This document shows, in pieces, positions 18,181-28,700 of a stretch of DNA of 64,000 nt; within the stretch, counting starts at the first letter, position 1; each line of letters starts with the position of its first letter. The position numbers and the translations under genes were made by a program. This DNA comes from Sphingomonas sp. CFBP 8760 (GTDB lineage Bacteria > Pseudomonadota > Alphaproteobacteria > Sphingomonadales > Sphingomonadaceae): assembly GCF_014841615.1 (NCBI RefSeq), contig NZ_JACYUG010000015.1:16362-80361 (forward strand), given 5' to 3'. Under the pieces are notes generated by a model. That model searched no databases, was not told the DNA's origin, and worked only from the letters and a program-made list of their open reading frames with translations.

Positions 18181-19065
18181 ATGGTACGCATCGCCTTTAT
18201 CGGGCTCGGCAACATGGGCAGCGGCATGGCCGCTAATCTGGCGAAGGCGGGTCACGCGGTCCACGCCTTCGACCTGTCCGCCGACGCGCTTGCCCGCGCC
18301 GAGGCCGCCGGCTGCACCGCCGCCGCCAGCGCGGTGGCGGCGGCGGACGGTGCCGAGGCGGTCGTCACCATGCTGCCCGCCGGCCGCCACGTCGCCGAGG
18401 TCTATGCGGCGCTGTTCCCGGTGCTGGCGGGCAACGCGCTGCTGATCGACTGTTCGACGATCGACGTCGCCACCGCGCGGGCGGTCGCCGGCGATGCCGC
18501 CGCGCGCGGGCTGGTCGCGGTCGATGCGCCGGTATCGGGCGGGATCGCGGCGGCGGCGGCGGGCACGCTCACCTTCATGGTCGGCGGCGACGACGACGGG
18601 TTCGCCCGCGCGGAGCCGATCCTGTCGCAGATGGGCAAGGCGGTGATCCGCGCCGGCGGCAACGGCGCGGGGCAGGCGGCCAAGATGTGCAACAACATGA
18701 TCCTCGGCGCGACGATGGTCGCGACGTGCGAGGCGTTCGTGCTGGCGGAACGGCTGGGGCTCGACGCGCAGGCGTTCTACGACATCGCCAGCGTCTCGTC
18801 GGGGCAGAGCTGGTCGATGACCAGCTACTGCCCGGTGCCCGGCGTCGGCCCCGTCACCCCCGCCGACAACGACTATCGCGGCGGTTTCGCGACCGCGCTG
18901 ATGCTGAAGGACCTGCGCCTCGCCACCGACGCCGCGGCGGACGCGGGCAGCCCCGTGCCGATGGGCGACCGCGCCCGCGACCTGTACGAGGCGCTGGCCG
19001 CCGCCGGCGAGGGCGACCGAGACTTCTCCGCGATGCGCCCGTTCCTGCGCAATGGCCGGCAATAA
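18181..19065 (+). CDS. mmsB: 3-Hydroxyisobutyrate dehydrogenase
   Basis: 294-residue NAD-dependent beta-hydroxyacid dehydrogenase that oxidises 3-hydroxyisobutyrate to methylmalonate semialdehyde, the substrate of MmsA at the start of the operon. The Rossmann motif is FIGLGNMGSGMAANL. The substrate-binding segment is DAPVSGGIAAAAAGTL and the catalytic lysine is residue 168 in GAGQAAKMCNN. GGAAGAGG lies upstream of ATG 18181. The stop codon is followed 4 bases later by a long palindrome that probably ends or stabilises the transcript. No regulator of the Lrp or AraC type is adjacent. Confidence 0.95.
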   Translation: MVRIAFIGLGNMGSGMAANLAKAGHAVHAFDLSADALARAEAAGCTAAASAVAAADGAEAVVTMLPAGRHVAEVYAALFPVLAGNALLIDCSTIDVATARAVAGDAAARGLVAVDAPVSGGIAAAAAGTLTFMVGGDDDGFARAEPILSQMGKAVIRAGGNGAGQAAKMCNNMILGATMVATCEAFVLAERLGLDAQAFYDIASVSSGQSWSMTSYCPVPGVGPVTPADNDYRGGFATALMLKDLRLATDAAADAGSPVPMGDRARDLYEALAAAGEGDRDFSAMRPFLRNGRQ

Positions 19066-19069
19066 ATCC

Positions 19070-19144
19070 GTCATGGCGAGCGCAGCGAAGCAATCCAGGG
19101 CGTCCTGGTCCGGCACTGGATTGCTTCGCTGCGCTCGCAATGAC
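19070..19144. repeat. 75-bp palindromic repeat, copy 1
   Basis: The left arm 19070-19098 and the right arm 19116-19144 are complementary at 28 of 29 positions, around a 17-base centre (GGCGTCCTGGTCCGGCA). A near-identical copy lies at 36841-36915 and two decayed copies at 37260 and 37887. It sits just after mmsB and could act as a transcript end in addition to being a dispersed element. Confidence 0.9.
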
Positions 19145-19209
19145 GAATCAAGCTATCGTCGTCCCGTGCTTTTCGGGCGGGTATAACGTCGAAGCCGGCA
19201 CGATACCGC

Positions 19210-20457
19210 ATGGAGGCCCCCTTGCCCAATCCCCATTACGACATCCTGATCGTCGGCGCCGGCCATGGCGGGGCGGGGGCGGCGATCGCGCTGCGCCAGC
19301 GGGGCTTCGACGGCACGATCGCGCTGCTCGGCGACGAGGATGCGCTGCCCTATGAACGCCCGCCGCTGTCGAAGGAGTATCTGGCCGGCGACAAGCCGTT
19401 CGAGCGCATCCTGCTCCGCCCCGCCGCCTTCTGGACGGACCGGGCGATCGCGCTGCTGCCCGGCCGCACCGTCGTGGCGGTCGATGCCGATGGCCACCGC
19501 GTCACCACCGCCGACGGCACCACCATCGGCTATCGCCACCTGATCTGGGCGACCGGCGGCGCGCCGCGCCGGCTGGCCTGTGCGGGCCACGATCTGTGCG
19601 GCGTCCACGGCGTGCGGACCCGCGCCGATGTCGACCGGATGATCGCCGAACTGCCCACCGTTACGCAGGTGGTGGTGATCGGCGGCGGCTATATCGGGCT
19701 GGAGGCGGCGGCGGTGCTGACCAAGCTGGGCAAGCCGGTGACGGTGCTGGAGGCGCTGCCCCGCGTGCTGGCGCGCGTCGCGGGCGAACCCCTGTCCCGC
19801 TTCTACGAGGCGGAGCACCGCGCCCACGGCGTCGACCTGCGCACCGGCGTCGCGGTGGCGTGTATCGAGGAACGCGACGGCGCGGCCTCCGGCGTCCGGC
19901 TGGCCGATGGCAGCGTGCTGGCGGCGGACATGGTGATCGTCGGCATCGGCATCGTCCCCGCGGTCGACCCGCTGATCGTGGCGGGTGCGGCGGGGCAGGC
20001 GGGTGGCGTGATGGTGGATGCGCAGTGCCGCACGACCCTGCCCGATATCGTTGCGATCGGGGATTGCGCCGCCCATGCCAACGCCTTTGCCGGCGGTGCC
20101 ACGATCCGGCTGGAATCGGTGCAGAACGCCAGCGATCAGGCGATGGTGGTGGCCAGGACGCTGACCGGTACCCCCGAACCCTATCACGCGGTGCCGTGGT
20201 TCTGGTCGAACCAGTACGACCTGAAGCTGCAGACGGTCGGCCTCTCCACCGGCCACGACGCCACCGTCCTCCGCGGCGATCCGGCGACGCGCAGCTTCTC
20301 GCTGGTCTATTTCCGCGCCGGCCGCGTCATCGCCCTCGACTGCGTCAATCGCGTCCGCGACTATGTACAGGGTCGCGCGCTGGTGACCGGCGCCGTCATG
20401 GCGGATCCGGCGGCCGTCGCCGATCCCGCACGGGATTTGAAGACGCTGATCCAATAG
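19210..20457 (+). CDS. Ferredoxin reductase-type FAD/NAD(P) oxidoreductase
   Basis: 415-residue flavoprotein of the class that passes electrons from NAD(P)H to a ferredoxin serving P450s or ring hydroxylases (ThcD/CamA/BphA4-like). FAD binding is seen in [14 protein letters not shown] and NAD(P)H binding in [14 protein letters not shown]. The late FAD motif is in [12 protein letters not shown] and [12 protein letters not shown] is typical of the group. A reductase C-terminal domain (about 325-415, [13 protein letters not shown]) is complete. No ferredoxin or oxygenase gene is adjacent, so its partner lies elsewhere. The ATG at 19210 has no clear ribosome-binding site, and a TTG at 19222 is an alternative. 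Confidence 0.9.
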   Translation: MEAPLPNPHYDILIVGAGHGGAGAAIALRQRGFDGTIALLGDEDALPYERPPLSKEYLAGDKPFERILLRPAAFWTDRAIALLPGRTVVAVDADGHRVTTADGTTIGYRHLIWATGGAPRRLACAGHDLCGVHGVRTRADVDRMIAELPTVTQVVVIGGGYIGLEAAAVLTKLGKPVTVLEALPRVLARVAGEPLSRFYEAEHRAHGVDLRTGVAVACIEERDGAASGVRLADGSVLAADMVIVGIGIVPAVDPLIVAGAAGQAGGVMVDAQCRTTLPDIVAIGDCAAHANAFAGGATIRLESVQNASDQAMVVARTLTGTPEPYHAVPWFWSNQYDLKLQTVGLSTGHDATVLRGDPATRSFSLVYFRAGRVIALDCVNRVRDYVQGRALVTGAVMADPAAVADPARDLKTLIQ

Positions 20458-20567
20458 ACGGCCGGGTCAGCCGAAAATGCCGGCCGCAGTCGACATAGCG
20501 CGGCACCACCTCTCCCAAAAACGATCGGATTTCGAAAGAGCGGCAGCTTTCCCGACAAATGGTAACG

Positions 20568-21323
20568 TCAGAGAGACCATCCGCCATCGATGACGGTAGC
20601 AGCGCCCGTGACGAACCCGCCAAGGTCTGAGCACATCCACAGCACCGCCTCGGCGATCTCCTCGGGCTTGCCAAGCCGGCCGACGGGTTCGAGGTCGATC
20701 GCCTTCTGAATATCCCCGCCCGTGAAGCGGTCCATCATTGGCGTCTCGATATTGCCCGGCAGGATGGCATTCACGCGGATGCCTTGCGCAGCGTAATCGA
20801 GCGCGGCCGAGCGCGTCAGCCCGATGATAGCGTGCTTGGACGCTGCATAGGCCGCGCCGCCTGCGACACCGCGAATGCCCGCACCCGACGACGTATTCAC
20901 CACCACGCCACTGCCCTGCGCGACCATCTGCGCCAATTCATGTTTCATGCAGGTGAAAGTACCGCGCAGGTTGATGTCGAGAATACGGTCCCATTCGTCC
21001 ATGTGGATTTCGTGAACCGACGCTGCCTTGTTCTCGACTCCGGCATTGTTGAACGCACAGTCGAGCCGGCCGAACCGCTCAACGGTGCGGGCGATGGCCG
21101 TCTCGACTTGCCCTGGTTCGGCCACATCGCACGTCACCGCCAGCACCTCGCCACCGTTGCGTTCGATCTCGGCGCGTACTTGCTCCAGCGCGTCTTCTGA
21201 CCGGTCGCTGATTGCGACCTTTGCGCCTTCGCGTGCGAAGGCAATGGCGGCGGCGCGGCCGATGCCGCTGGCGGCACCGGTGACAAAGGCAACCTTGCCG
21301 ATGAAACGTTGAGCGTTGGTCAT
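20568..21323 (-). CDS. Short-chain dehydrogenase/reductase
   Basis: 251-residue classical SDR. The cofactor motif is TGAASGIG, NNAGV is present, and the catalytic set is the Ser in NTSSGAG followed by YAASKHA. The C terminus TGAATVIDGGWSL is typical of the glucose/3-oxoacyl reductase-like group. DRSEDA after beta-2 has an aspartate that usually indicates NAD preference. It is encoded downstream of, and in the same direction as, the LysR gene, with 105 bases between. The substrate is unknown. Confidence 0.92.
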   Translation of the reverse strand: MTNAQRFIGKVAFVTGAASGIGRAAAIAFAREGAKVAISDRSEDALEQVRAEIERNGGEVLAVTCDVAEPGQVETAIARTVERFGRLDCAFNNAGVENKAASVHEIHMDEWDRILDINLRGTFTCMKHELAQMVAQGSGVVVNTSSGAGIRGVAGGAAYAASKHAIIGLTRSAALDYAAQGIRVNAILPGNIETPMMDRFTGGDIQKAIDLEPVGRLGKPEEIAEAVLWMCSDLGGFVTGAATVIDGGWSL

Positions 21324-21428
21324 GTGACGGGTGTCCCGTATGCGGTTGATCCGTCATCGAGATAGGTGGAGGAGATGCATCGGTCAGGCCATCCAGGTTT
21401 CATCGAACCGATGAACCTCGTTCATCGC

Positions 21429-22367
21429 TCACGACCGCGTTCCGAGCGGGGCCACTTCGCGGATAAGGTCGATGAGCAGGCGCAGGCCAATCGGAAGCTG
21501 TCGGCGGCTGGGATAATAGACGTGAAAACCCGGTCCGCTCGGTGCCCAATCCGACAAGATGATCTGTAGCGCTCCTTGCGCCACTGCCGGCGCGACGCAG
21601 GCTTCGGGAAGATAGGCGCAGCCTTCCCCCGCCGCGGCAAGCATCAGGCCGAACTGGGTATTATCGATCGTCACCGGTCCCGGCACGTTGATCTCCACCC
21701 GATCGCCGCCCCGCTCGAATTCCCAATGGTAGAGCCGGTCATCGCCGAGCCGAACACGGATACAACGGTGGGCGCGCAAATCCTCCGGGTGCTCCGGAAC
21801 CCCATACCGGTTGAGGTAGGCCGGGGCGGCGACCACCACCCAGCGAAGATCGGCGGACAGGCATTGCGCCACCATATCTTCGGGCACGGTACCGCCATAG
21901 CGGATGCCGGCGTCGGCACCGGCCGCAACCACGTCCAGCATGTCGTTGGTCACCCGGACATCCACCTCCACGCCCGGATGTCGTTCGGCGAAAATGGGCA
22001 GGACCGGGGCGATGAGAAGCGTGCTGGCATGTTCCAGCACGTTGAGGCGGATGCGCCCCATGATTTCGCCCATAACCCGATAACGGTTGAGACTGTCGTA
22101 CGCGGAGCCGATCGCCGACACGGGCCCATCAAGCGCCGCGAATAACTCCTCGCCGGCCGCCGACAGGGTGACGCTCCGACTCGTACGGTTGAGCAGACGG
22201 ACGCCAAGGCGCGCCTCCATCGCCTTCAGCGCGTGGCTGACCGCTGACGCGCTGACGCCCAGCTCGCGTCCGGCGCGCCGGAAGCTACGCTGTCGGGCAA
22301 GGGCCAGAAACGTGGCCGTATCAGCGAGATCGGCGCGACCGGCAGGCATTTTGGATTGCTCCAGCAA
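21429..22367 (-). CDS. LysR-family transcriptional regulator
   Basis: 312-residue LysR regulator. An N-terminal winged helix-turn-helix (ATFLALARQRSFRRAGRELGVSAS) is followed by a substrate-binding domain of the AaeR/DmlR-like type (AERHPGVEVDVRVTNDMLDVVAAGADAGIRYG). The start at 22367 gives a short extra N terminus and an in-frame ATG at 22349 is an alternative. The adjacent co-directional SDR gene is the natural candidate target, although LysR targets are more often divergent. The 250 bases upstream, toward the Hsp70-like gene, contain nothing I could identify. Confidence 0.92.
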   Translation of the reverse strand: MLEQSKMPAGRADLADTATFLALARQRSFRRAGRELGVSASAVSHALKAMEARLGVRLLNRTSRSVTLSAAGEELFAALDGPVSAIGSAYDSLNRYRVMGEIMGRIRLNVLEHASTLLIAPVLPIFAERHPGVEVDVRVTNDMLDVVAAGADAGIRYGGTVPEDMVAQCLSADLRWVVVAAPAYLNRYGVPEHPEDLRAHRCIRVRLGDDRLYHWEFERGGDRVEINVPGPVTIDNTQFGLMLAAAGEGCAYLPEACVAPAVAQGALQIILSDWAPSGPGFHVYYPSRRQLPIGLRLLIDLIREVAPLGTRS

Positions 22368-22619
22368 TAGCTTCTACGAAGCGAATGATCCCGCACGGGC
22401 CACCGACTTTCTCACAAACGAACCCATTGCGGAACAGTCGCCCTGCTGATCCTGCTTGAGGGCGCTTGAGGCGTCGGCTTTCCCGAATTGTCGCTCGGAG
22501 ACGCAGAGACGGGAATGGTCGCGGCGTGCGAATGACGGCTTTCAGGAATATAGATTTTCAGCCGCAATGTCCGGGTCCGGGCGCTTCCCGCCATTCACCC
22601 GCCCGCCCATGCCGCGCCG

Positions 22620-23906
22620 TCACCCGCTCGCCCAGGCCGCGATGTCGTTCTGCCGCCCGATCAGCGCCAGCCCGTGCGCGATCGATGTCAGTTCGCCACC
22701 GGTCGCGATCCGTTCTTCGCCGAACCGGTCCGCGGACAGCCGGCGGATGCGCGGGGTCAGCGAGGTGCCGCCGGTCAGGAACACGCGGGTGATCGCGGCG
22801 TCCCCGGTGCCCGCGGCGGCCAGCGCGCGGTCGACCGTCTGCTCGATGCGCATGATGTCGGGCGCGATCCATGCCTCGAACGCCGCGCGCGTCACCAGTG
22901 CCTCGATCGCCAGCCCCGCGCCCTCGAACCGGAACGTGGCCTCCTCCGCGGTCGACAGCGCGCGCTTCAGCCGGCCGACCGCGTCGTACAGCTGATAGCC
23001 CAGTTCCTGCTCGACCACCGCGATCATCCGCCCGATCGCCTCGGGATCGATCGCGGCGCGGCGCAGGGTGTCCAGCGCGGCCAGCGTGCGGCGGTTGCGC
23101 ATCAGGGCAAGGCGCGACCAGTCGGAAAAATCGCTGAAATAGCCGCCCGGTATGTCCAGTATCTTGTCGAACGATCGATACTGTCCGCCCTTGCCCAGCA
23201 TCGGCATCACCAGATGGTCGACGATGCGGGTATCGAACCGGTCGCCGGCGATGCCGATCCCGGCATGGCCCAGCGGGACGCAGCGCCGCGCCGCGCCCGG
23301 CGCCTCGACCCGCACCACCGAGAAATCGCTGGTGCCGCCGCCGAAATCGGCGACCAGGATCGTGGCGGGGTCGGTCAGCGTCGCGGCATGGCTGAACGCC
23401 GCGCCCAGCGGTTCGTAGACATAATGGACCTCCGCCCCCAGCGACCCGAACACCGCGTCGTAGCGCGCCTTGGCCAGCGCCTCGTCCGGGCGGCTGCCCG
23501 CGAACGCCACCGGCCGGCCGACCACGACGCGCGTGGCGCCCCCGTCCATCGCCCCGCCCGCATGTGCCGCCATCTTCGCGACGAACTGCCGCCCCAGATC
23601 CTCGAAGCGCATCCGCCGCTCGAAGATCGTGGCATGCTCGAAACTGGCGCTGGCGGCCACCGACTTGAACGACTGGATGAAGCGGCTGCCTTCCGGAAAG
23701 TCGAGATATTCGCGGATCGCCCATGGCCCGGCCGCCACGCCCAGTCCGCCGGCCTCGTCCCCGTCCTCCCAGAAGCACAAGGCCGACCGGAACACCGCCT
23801 CGCCGCCATCGGGGCCGGCGATGGTCACCAGCGCGGCGCCATCGCCCGAGGCGACGGCGGCGACGGAATTGGTCGTCCCGAAATCGAGGCCCAGCGTTCC
23901 GGTCAT
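22620..23906 (-). CDS. yegD: Hsp70-family chaperone-like ATPase (YegD type)
   Basis: 428-residue actin/Hsp70-fold protein that consists of the nucleotide-binding part only and lacks the DnaK substrate-binding C terminus. Phosphate and adenosine motifs are LGLDFGTTNS, ILVADFGGGTSDFS and FLTGGTSLTPRIRRL. The order VVVGRPVAF then YVYEPLGAAFSHA matches the YegD branch. Its start codon overlaps the stop of the upstream carboxylesterase (ATGA), so the two are translationally coupled. The molecular client is not known for the family. Pairing with a secreted esterase is unusual and could be incidental. Confidence 0.88.
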   Translation of the reverse strand: MTGTLGLDFGTTNSVAAVASGDGAALVTIAGPDGGEAVFRSALCFWEDGDEAGGLGVAAGPWAIREYLDFPEGSRFIQSFKSVAASASFEHATIFERRMRFEDLGRQFVAKMAAHAGGAMDGGATRVVVGRPVAFAGSRPDEALAKARYDAVFGSLGAEVHYVYEPLGAAFSHAATLTDPATILVADFGGGTSDFSVVRVEAPGAARRCVPLGHAGIGIAGDRFDTRIVDHLVMPMLGKGGQYRSFDKILDIPGGYFSDFSDWSRLALMRNRRTLAALDTLRRAAIDPEAIGRMIAVVEQELGYQLYDAVGRLKRALSTAEEATFRFEGAGLAIEALVTRAAFEAWIAPDIMRIEQTVDRALAAAGTGDAAITRVFLTGGTSLTPRIRRLSADRFGEERIATGGELTSIAHGLALIGRQNDIAAWASG

Positions 23907-25474
23907 CGCCGCGGTGCCGCCATCAGTGGCGTCATCGCGACATGGCGATCCTGTTCGGGAAAGGGGCGGGCGGCGGTGTCGACGTCGATCACCTGCCGCA
24001 TGATCGGCGATCCGTCCGCCGGGGCGACCGGCCAGCGGGGCAGGCCGGTGGCGTCGGGATCGCCCGTTCTGACGAAGGCGGTCCAGTATCCGCTCATCAC
24101 CTGCGACACGCGGCGATCCTCGTCGGTCCAGGCATAGGCGGGGTTGGTGGTCAGGTTGGCCAGCGCATATTCGATCTCGGCGCTGTGCACCGCGCCCCAT
24201 GGTGCGGGTCGGCCGCTGGTGTCGTCCACTGCCCGCGGCCGGACGCGACGATATTCGTAGAGCCAGGTCGGCGCGCCGCTGCGCCGGTGCAGGTCGAACC
24301 ATCGCCAGGTCGGCCAGCCCAGGAACCGGTCGCTCGCCAGGGCGGTGGCGGCGGCCACGACCTGCGTGTCGTCGGCCACGGGATAGCGTGCCGCGACCGT
24401 CCCCGCCTGGTCACCATATAGCCGCACCAGCGCGGCGCGATAGTTTGCCACGGTCGGCGCCGCGTCGCCCAGCACCGCGCGATGGTCCGCCTCCTGCGAG
24501 TTGGTGCCGACCAGCAGCGGCACCCGCGCCTGCCGCCCGTTCGCGAAGGTCGCCTCCACCGGCTCGACCAGCATCGTGCCGTCGATCGTGGGCGAGAAGC
24601 GCGCCGGCGCGGTGCCTTGCGCCGCAAGCAGGCGATCCGCCGGGATCGCCCGCAATGCCGCCAGCGTTGGGGCCGCCAGCGCATCGCCGAACGCCTTGCC
24701 CTGCGCCTCGGCATCGACCAGCGGCATAGCCCCGACGCCGCCGATCAGCGCGCCGCTTTCCCCGATCGCGCCGGCGATATGGCGGCGGGTGAGGGGGGAG
24801 GCCATCAGCGCGCTGACCGACATCGATCCCGCGCTTTCGCCGCCGATCGTCACCCGCCGGGGGTCGCCCCCGAAGGCGGCGATGTTGCGACGCACCCATG
24901 CCAGCGCCGCCGCCTGATCCAGCAATCCGAAATTGCCGGCGCCCCGTCTGCGCCCCTGTGCCGTCAGCGCGGGGTGCGCCAGGAAGCCGAACACGCCCAG
25001 CCGGTGGTTGGCGGTCACCACCACCATGCCACGCGCCGCCAGCGCCGCGCCGTCATAGCGTTTCTCGGAGCCGTCACCCGCCTGGAACCCGCCGCCATGG
25101 ATATAGAACAGCACCGGCAACCGCCCGCCGCCCTTCGGCCGCGTCGCCGGGGTCCAGACGTTCAGATAAAGGCAATCCTCGGCCGGCGGCGGCGACCGGA
25201 ACGCCATGTCGCGATAGAGCGGCAGCTGCATGCACCGCGCCCCGAATGCCGCGGCGCTGCGTACCCCCGGCCAGCGTGACACTCGTTGCGGCGCCTGCCA
25301 CCGCAATTCGCCGACCGGGGCGGCGGCGAAGCGGATGCCGAGATACCGCTCGGTCCCGTCGTCTCCCACCGACCCCGCGAGCATGCCACCCTCCACCCTG
25401 ATACGCGGTGGCTCCTGTCCATGCGCCGCACCGGCACCCAGCGTCAGCAGCACCGCGATGATGGCCTTGCGCAT
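23903..25474 (-). CDS. Type-B carboxylesterase, secreted
   Basis: 523-residue alpha/beta hydrolase of the carboxylesterase/para-nitrobenzyl esterase family. A signal peptide (MRKAIIAVLLTLGAGAAHG) starts at ATG 25474, which is preceded by AAGGGGAGGA; an earlier in-frame start at 25546 would bury this signal. The catalytic serine is in GGESAGS, the acid is in GTNSQEADH and the histidine in GAVHSAEIE. EDCLYLNVW and YIHGGGFQAG (oxyanion hole) are family hallmarks. Substrates are likely carboxylic esters in the periplasm. It overlaps the YegD-like gene by 4 bases. Confidence 0.93.
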   Translation of the reverse strand: MRKAIIAVLLTLGAGAAHGQEPPRIRVEGGMLAGSVGDDGTERYLGIRFAAAPVGELRWQAPQRVSRWPGVRSAAAFGARCMQLPLYRDMAFRSPPPAEDCLYLNVWTPATRPKGGGRLPVLFYIHGGGFQAGDGSEKRYDGAALAARGMVVVTANHRLGVFGFLAHPALTAQGRRRGAGNFGLLDQAAALAWVRRNIAAFGGDPRRVTIGGESAGSMSVSALMASPLTRRHIAGAIGESGALIGGVGAMPLVDAEAQGKAFGDALAAPTLAALRAIPADRLLAAQGTAPARFSPTIDGTMLVEPVEATFANGRQARVPLLVGTNSQEADHRAVLGDAAPTVANYRAALVRLYGDQAGTVAARYPVADDTQVVAAATALASDRFLGWPTWRWFDLHRRSGAPTWLYEYRRVRPRAVDDTSGRPAPWGAVHSAEIEYALANLTTNPAYAWTDEDRRVSQVMSGYWTAFVRTGDPDATGLPRWPVAPADGSPIMRQVIDVDTAARPFPEQDRHVAMTPLMAAPRR

Positions 25475-25770
25475 CGATCCTCCCCTTGCCCGCGCCGGAC
25501 GGTCCGGCAGCACGGCAGTTAAGTCGCGCTTCGCCGGACAGATCAAGGGCGATCAGTGCCGAGGCAGTATCGGGCCCATACTGACATACGTTGCAGAAAA
25601 GAGACAGTTTTTCGAAATGCGATGGCCTGAAGCGGCATCGCTTTACAAAAATCCGACAGCTATCCATCCCTTTGTCATTGGTCCGCAGCCTTTGATTGGC
25701 CGAGCGGCGACATATTTCGGGACCGTAACGTCAAATAGGCGGCGGTGGCGACACGGTAAGGGAAGCATCA

Positions 25771-28700
25771 GTGACTTACATGAGCATGGCACGTCGAGTA
25801 TTGAGCGGCGGTTCGGCACTGTGTGCGTTGGCGACGCTCGGGGCGGGCATCGCTTTGGTCGGCGCGGCGGCCCCGGCGGCGGCGCAGGATTTCACCACCG
25901 GTTCGCTGTCAGGCGTCGTCGTCGATCAGGCCGGCCAGTCCGCGCCCGGTGGCACGGTGGTGCTCCGTTCCGATGCGCAGGGCTTCACCCGCAACGCGAC
26001 GATCAACGACAGCGGCAACTTCCGCGTCCCGTCGCTGCCGGTCGGCACCTACACCGTCACCGTCACGTCCGCGAACGGCGACACCGCCGTCAGCCAGATC
26101 GCGATCAACGCCGGCGCCAGCAACAGCTACACCTTCCGCGTCGCCGCCGCCGGCGCCACCCCGCCGGCGGGCACCGCCCCGACCGAGGGCGGTGACGAGA
26201 TCGTCGTCGTCGGCACTGCGGAGCGCGGCAACGATTTCGGCACCACCACGGGCGGTCTGAATCTCGGCAACGTCACCAACGTCCTCCAGACCGTGCCCGT
26301 CGCGCGCGACCTGACCTCGCTGATCCTGCTGGCGCCGGGCACCACCGCGGGCGACACGGCGTTCGGCAACCTTGCCTCGCTCAGCGGCGCGACGGTGGCG
26401 GAGAACGCTTATTATGTGAACGGTCTGAACGTCACCAATTTCCGCAACTTCGTCGGCAGCAACAATCCGCCGATCGAATTCTACCAGTCGCTCGACATCA
26501 AGACCTTCGGCCTGTCGGCGGAATATGGCCGCGTACTCGGCGGCTTCACCAGCGTCGTGACCAAGGCGGGGTCGAACACCTTCAAGGCCGGCGCGCTCGT
26601 CACCTATTCGCCCAACGCGCTGCGCGAAGACAGCCCCAACACCTATGCCGATTTCAACAAACGCGATTATGCCGAGAATGTGGAGGCCAATTTCTACCTC
26701 AGCGGCCCGATCATCAAGGACCGGCTGTTCTTCTATGGCCTGTACAACCCCAACTATTCCAAGTCGCAGAACACCAGCTTCCTGAACGCGCGGCGCGTGA
26801 CGCAGGTCAACGATTCGCCCTTCTTCGGCGGCAAGATCGACGCGGTGATCGCCGACGGCCATCGGCTGGAAGGCACCTATTTCCGCAACGCCCAGACCTT
26901 CACCAGTTCCTATGACGCCTTCGATGCAGCGACGGGACAATATGGCGCGCGGACGGGCCGGGTGATCGAGAAGCAGGGTGGCGACAATTTCGTCGGCACC
27001 TACACCGGCCAGTTCACCAACTGGCTGACCCTGTCGGCCTCCTACGGCGAAAACCATGACAAGCGCTCGCTGACCCCGTCGCCGAACAATGCCTTCGTGC
27101 AGAGTTCGCTGACCGGCACCACCAGCCTGGTCGGTGGCATCGTCAGCCAGCAGACGCAGGACGACGATACCCGCAAGTTCTTCCGGGCGGATGGCGACGT
27201 CTATGTCAATGCGTTCGGCACCCATCACTTCCGCTTCGGTTACGAACAGGAAAAGCTGACCTCGTTCACCGACACGGTCTATACCGGCGGCAGCAACTAC
27301 GTTTATCTGCTTACCCGCAGTGCGATCCAGCGTTCCTATTATGAGAATACGGGCACGTTCCGGTCCAAAAACGAGTCTTATTATCTACAGGATGCCTGGT
27401 CGTTGTTCGACGAGCGGTTGAATCTTCAGCTCGGCGTGCGCAACGATCGGTTTTCGAACGATGCGATCAGCGGTGAGACCTATTACAAGTCGGGCAGCAA
27501 CTGGGCACCGCGTCTGGGTGCGCAGTTCGACGTGTTCGGCGATCGCCGCACGACGATCAATGCCACCTACGGCCGCTATTTCCTGCCGATCGCGACCAAC
27601 ACCAACATCCGGCTCGGCGGCGCGGAGAACTTCTACCGCCAGCGCTTCGCCTATCCGGCGGGCGTGACGCCCGGCAGTGCCGCGATCCCGGCGGGGCTGG
27701 TCTTCGACGATCGCGGCGCGCCCGCACTCGGGGCCAATCTCGGCGGCATCGCCTGTCCGGATGTCGGGCCGAATGCGGGCGAGCGGTGCAGTGCGGTGCT
27801 GTCCGATGGCCGCCCCGGTCCGACCGACACGCTGATCGCGCAGGGGCTGACGCCCAGTTCGACCGACGAATTCACCTTCGGCGTGCGCCAGCGGCTGAGC
27901 GACTGGTCGTTCGGCCTGACCTACATCAACCGTCGCCTGAAGGAGACGCTGGACGACGTGGCGATCGATCAGGCGGTCAACGCCTATTGCGCCGAGAACA
28001 ACATCGCCGGCTGCGGCGACGTGTGGGACGGGTTCCACCAATATGTGCTGGCCAATCCGGGATCCGACATCACCGTGCGACTGGACGGCGACTGCACGAT
28101 CGCGGGCCAGTGCGATGTCGTGACGCTGGATCGCGCCCGGCTCGGCTATCCGAAGGCGGTGCGCAAATATGACAGCATCCAGTTCGATTTCGCCAGGGCG
28201 TTCACGAACAACTGGGGTATCGGCGGTTCCTACACCTGGACCAAGCTGCGTGGTAACTACGAAGGGGCGGTCAAGTCCGACAATGGGCAGGACGATGCCG
28301 GTCTGACGCAGGATTTTGACCAGCCCGGGCTGCTCGAAGGTGCCTATGGTACGCTTGCCAACCAGCGCAAACATGCCTTCAAGCTGTTCGGCAGCTATGG
28401 CTTCACCGACAATTTCCGGGTCGGCGTGAACGCCACGTTCGAATCGCCGCGCAACTTCTCGTGCATCGGTACCTACTATAATGGCGCCGACCCTGCCGCC
28501 GATTATCAGGATGCCACCTTCTACTGCGCGCAGCCGGCCTTTGCCGACCGTCAGCAGTTCGTCGATCCGGCGACGGGGCGTCCGACGTTCCTCGTCAACC
28601 GCGGCTCGGCGTTCAAGAGCAACTGGCGCAAGGTGGTGAACGCCAACATCCAGTACGACATCGCCGATCTGCCGGGCAGCTTCGTCAGCGTCGATGTGTT

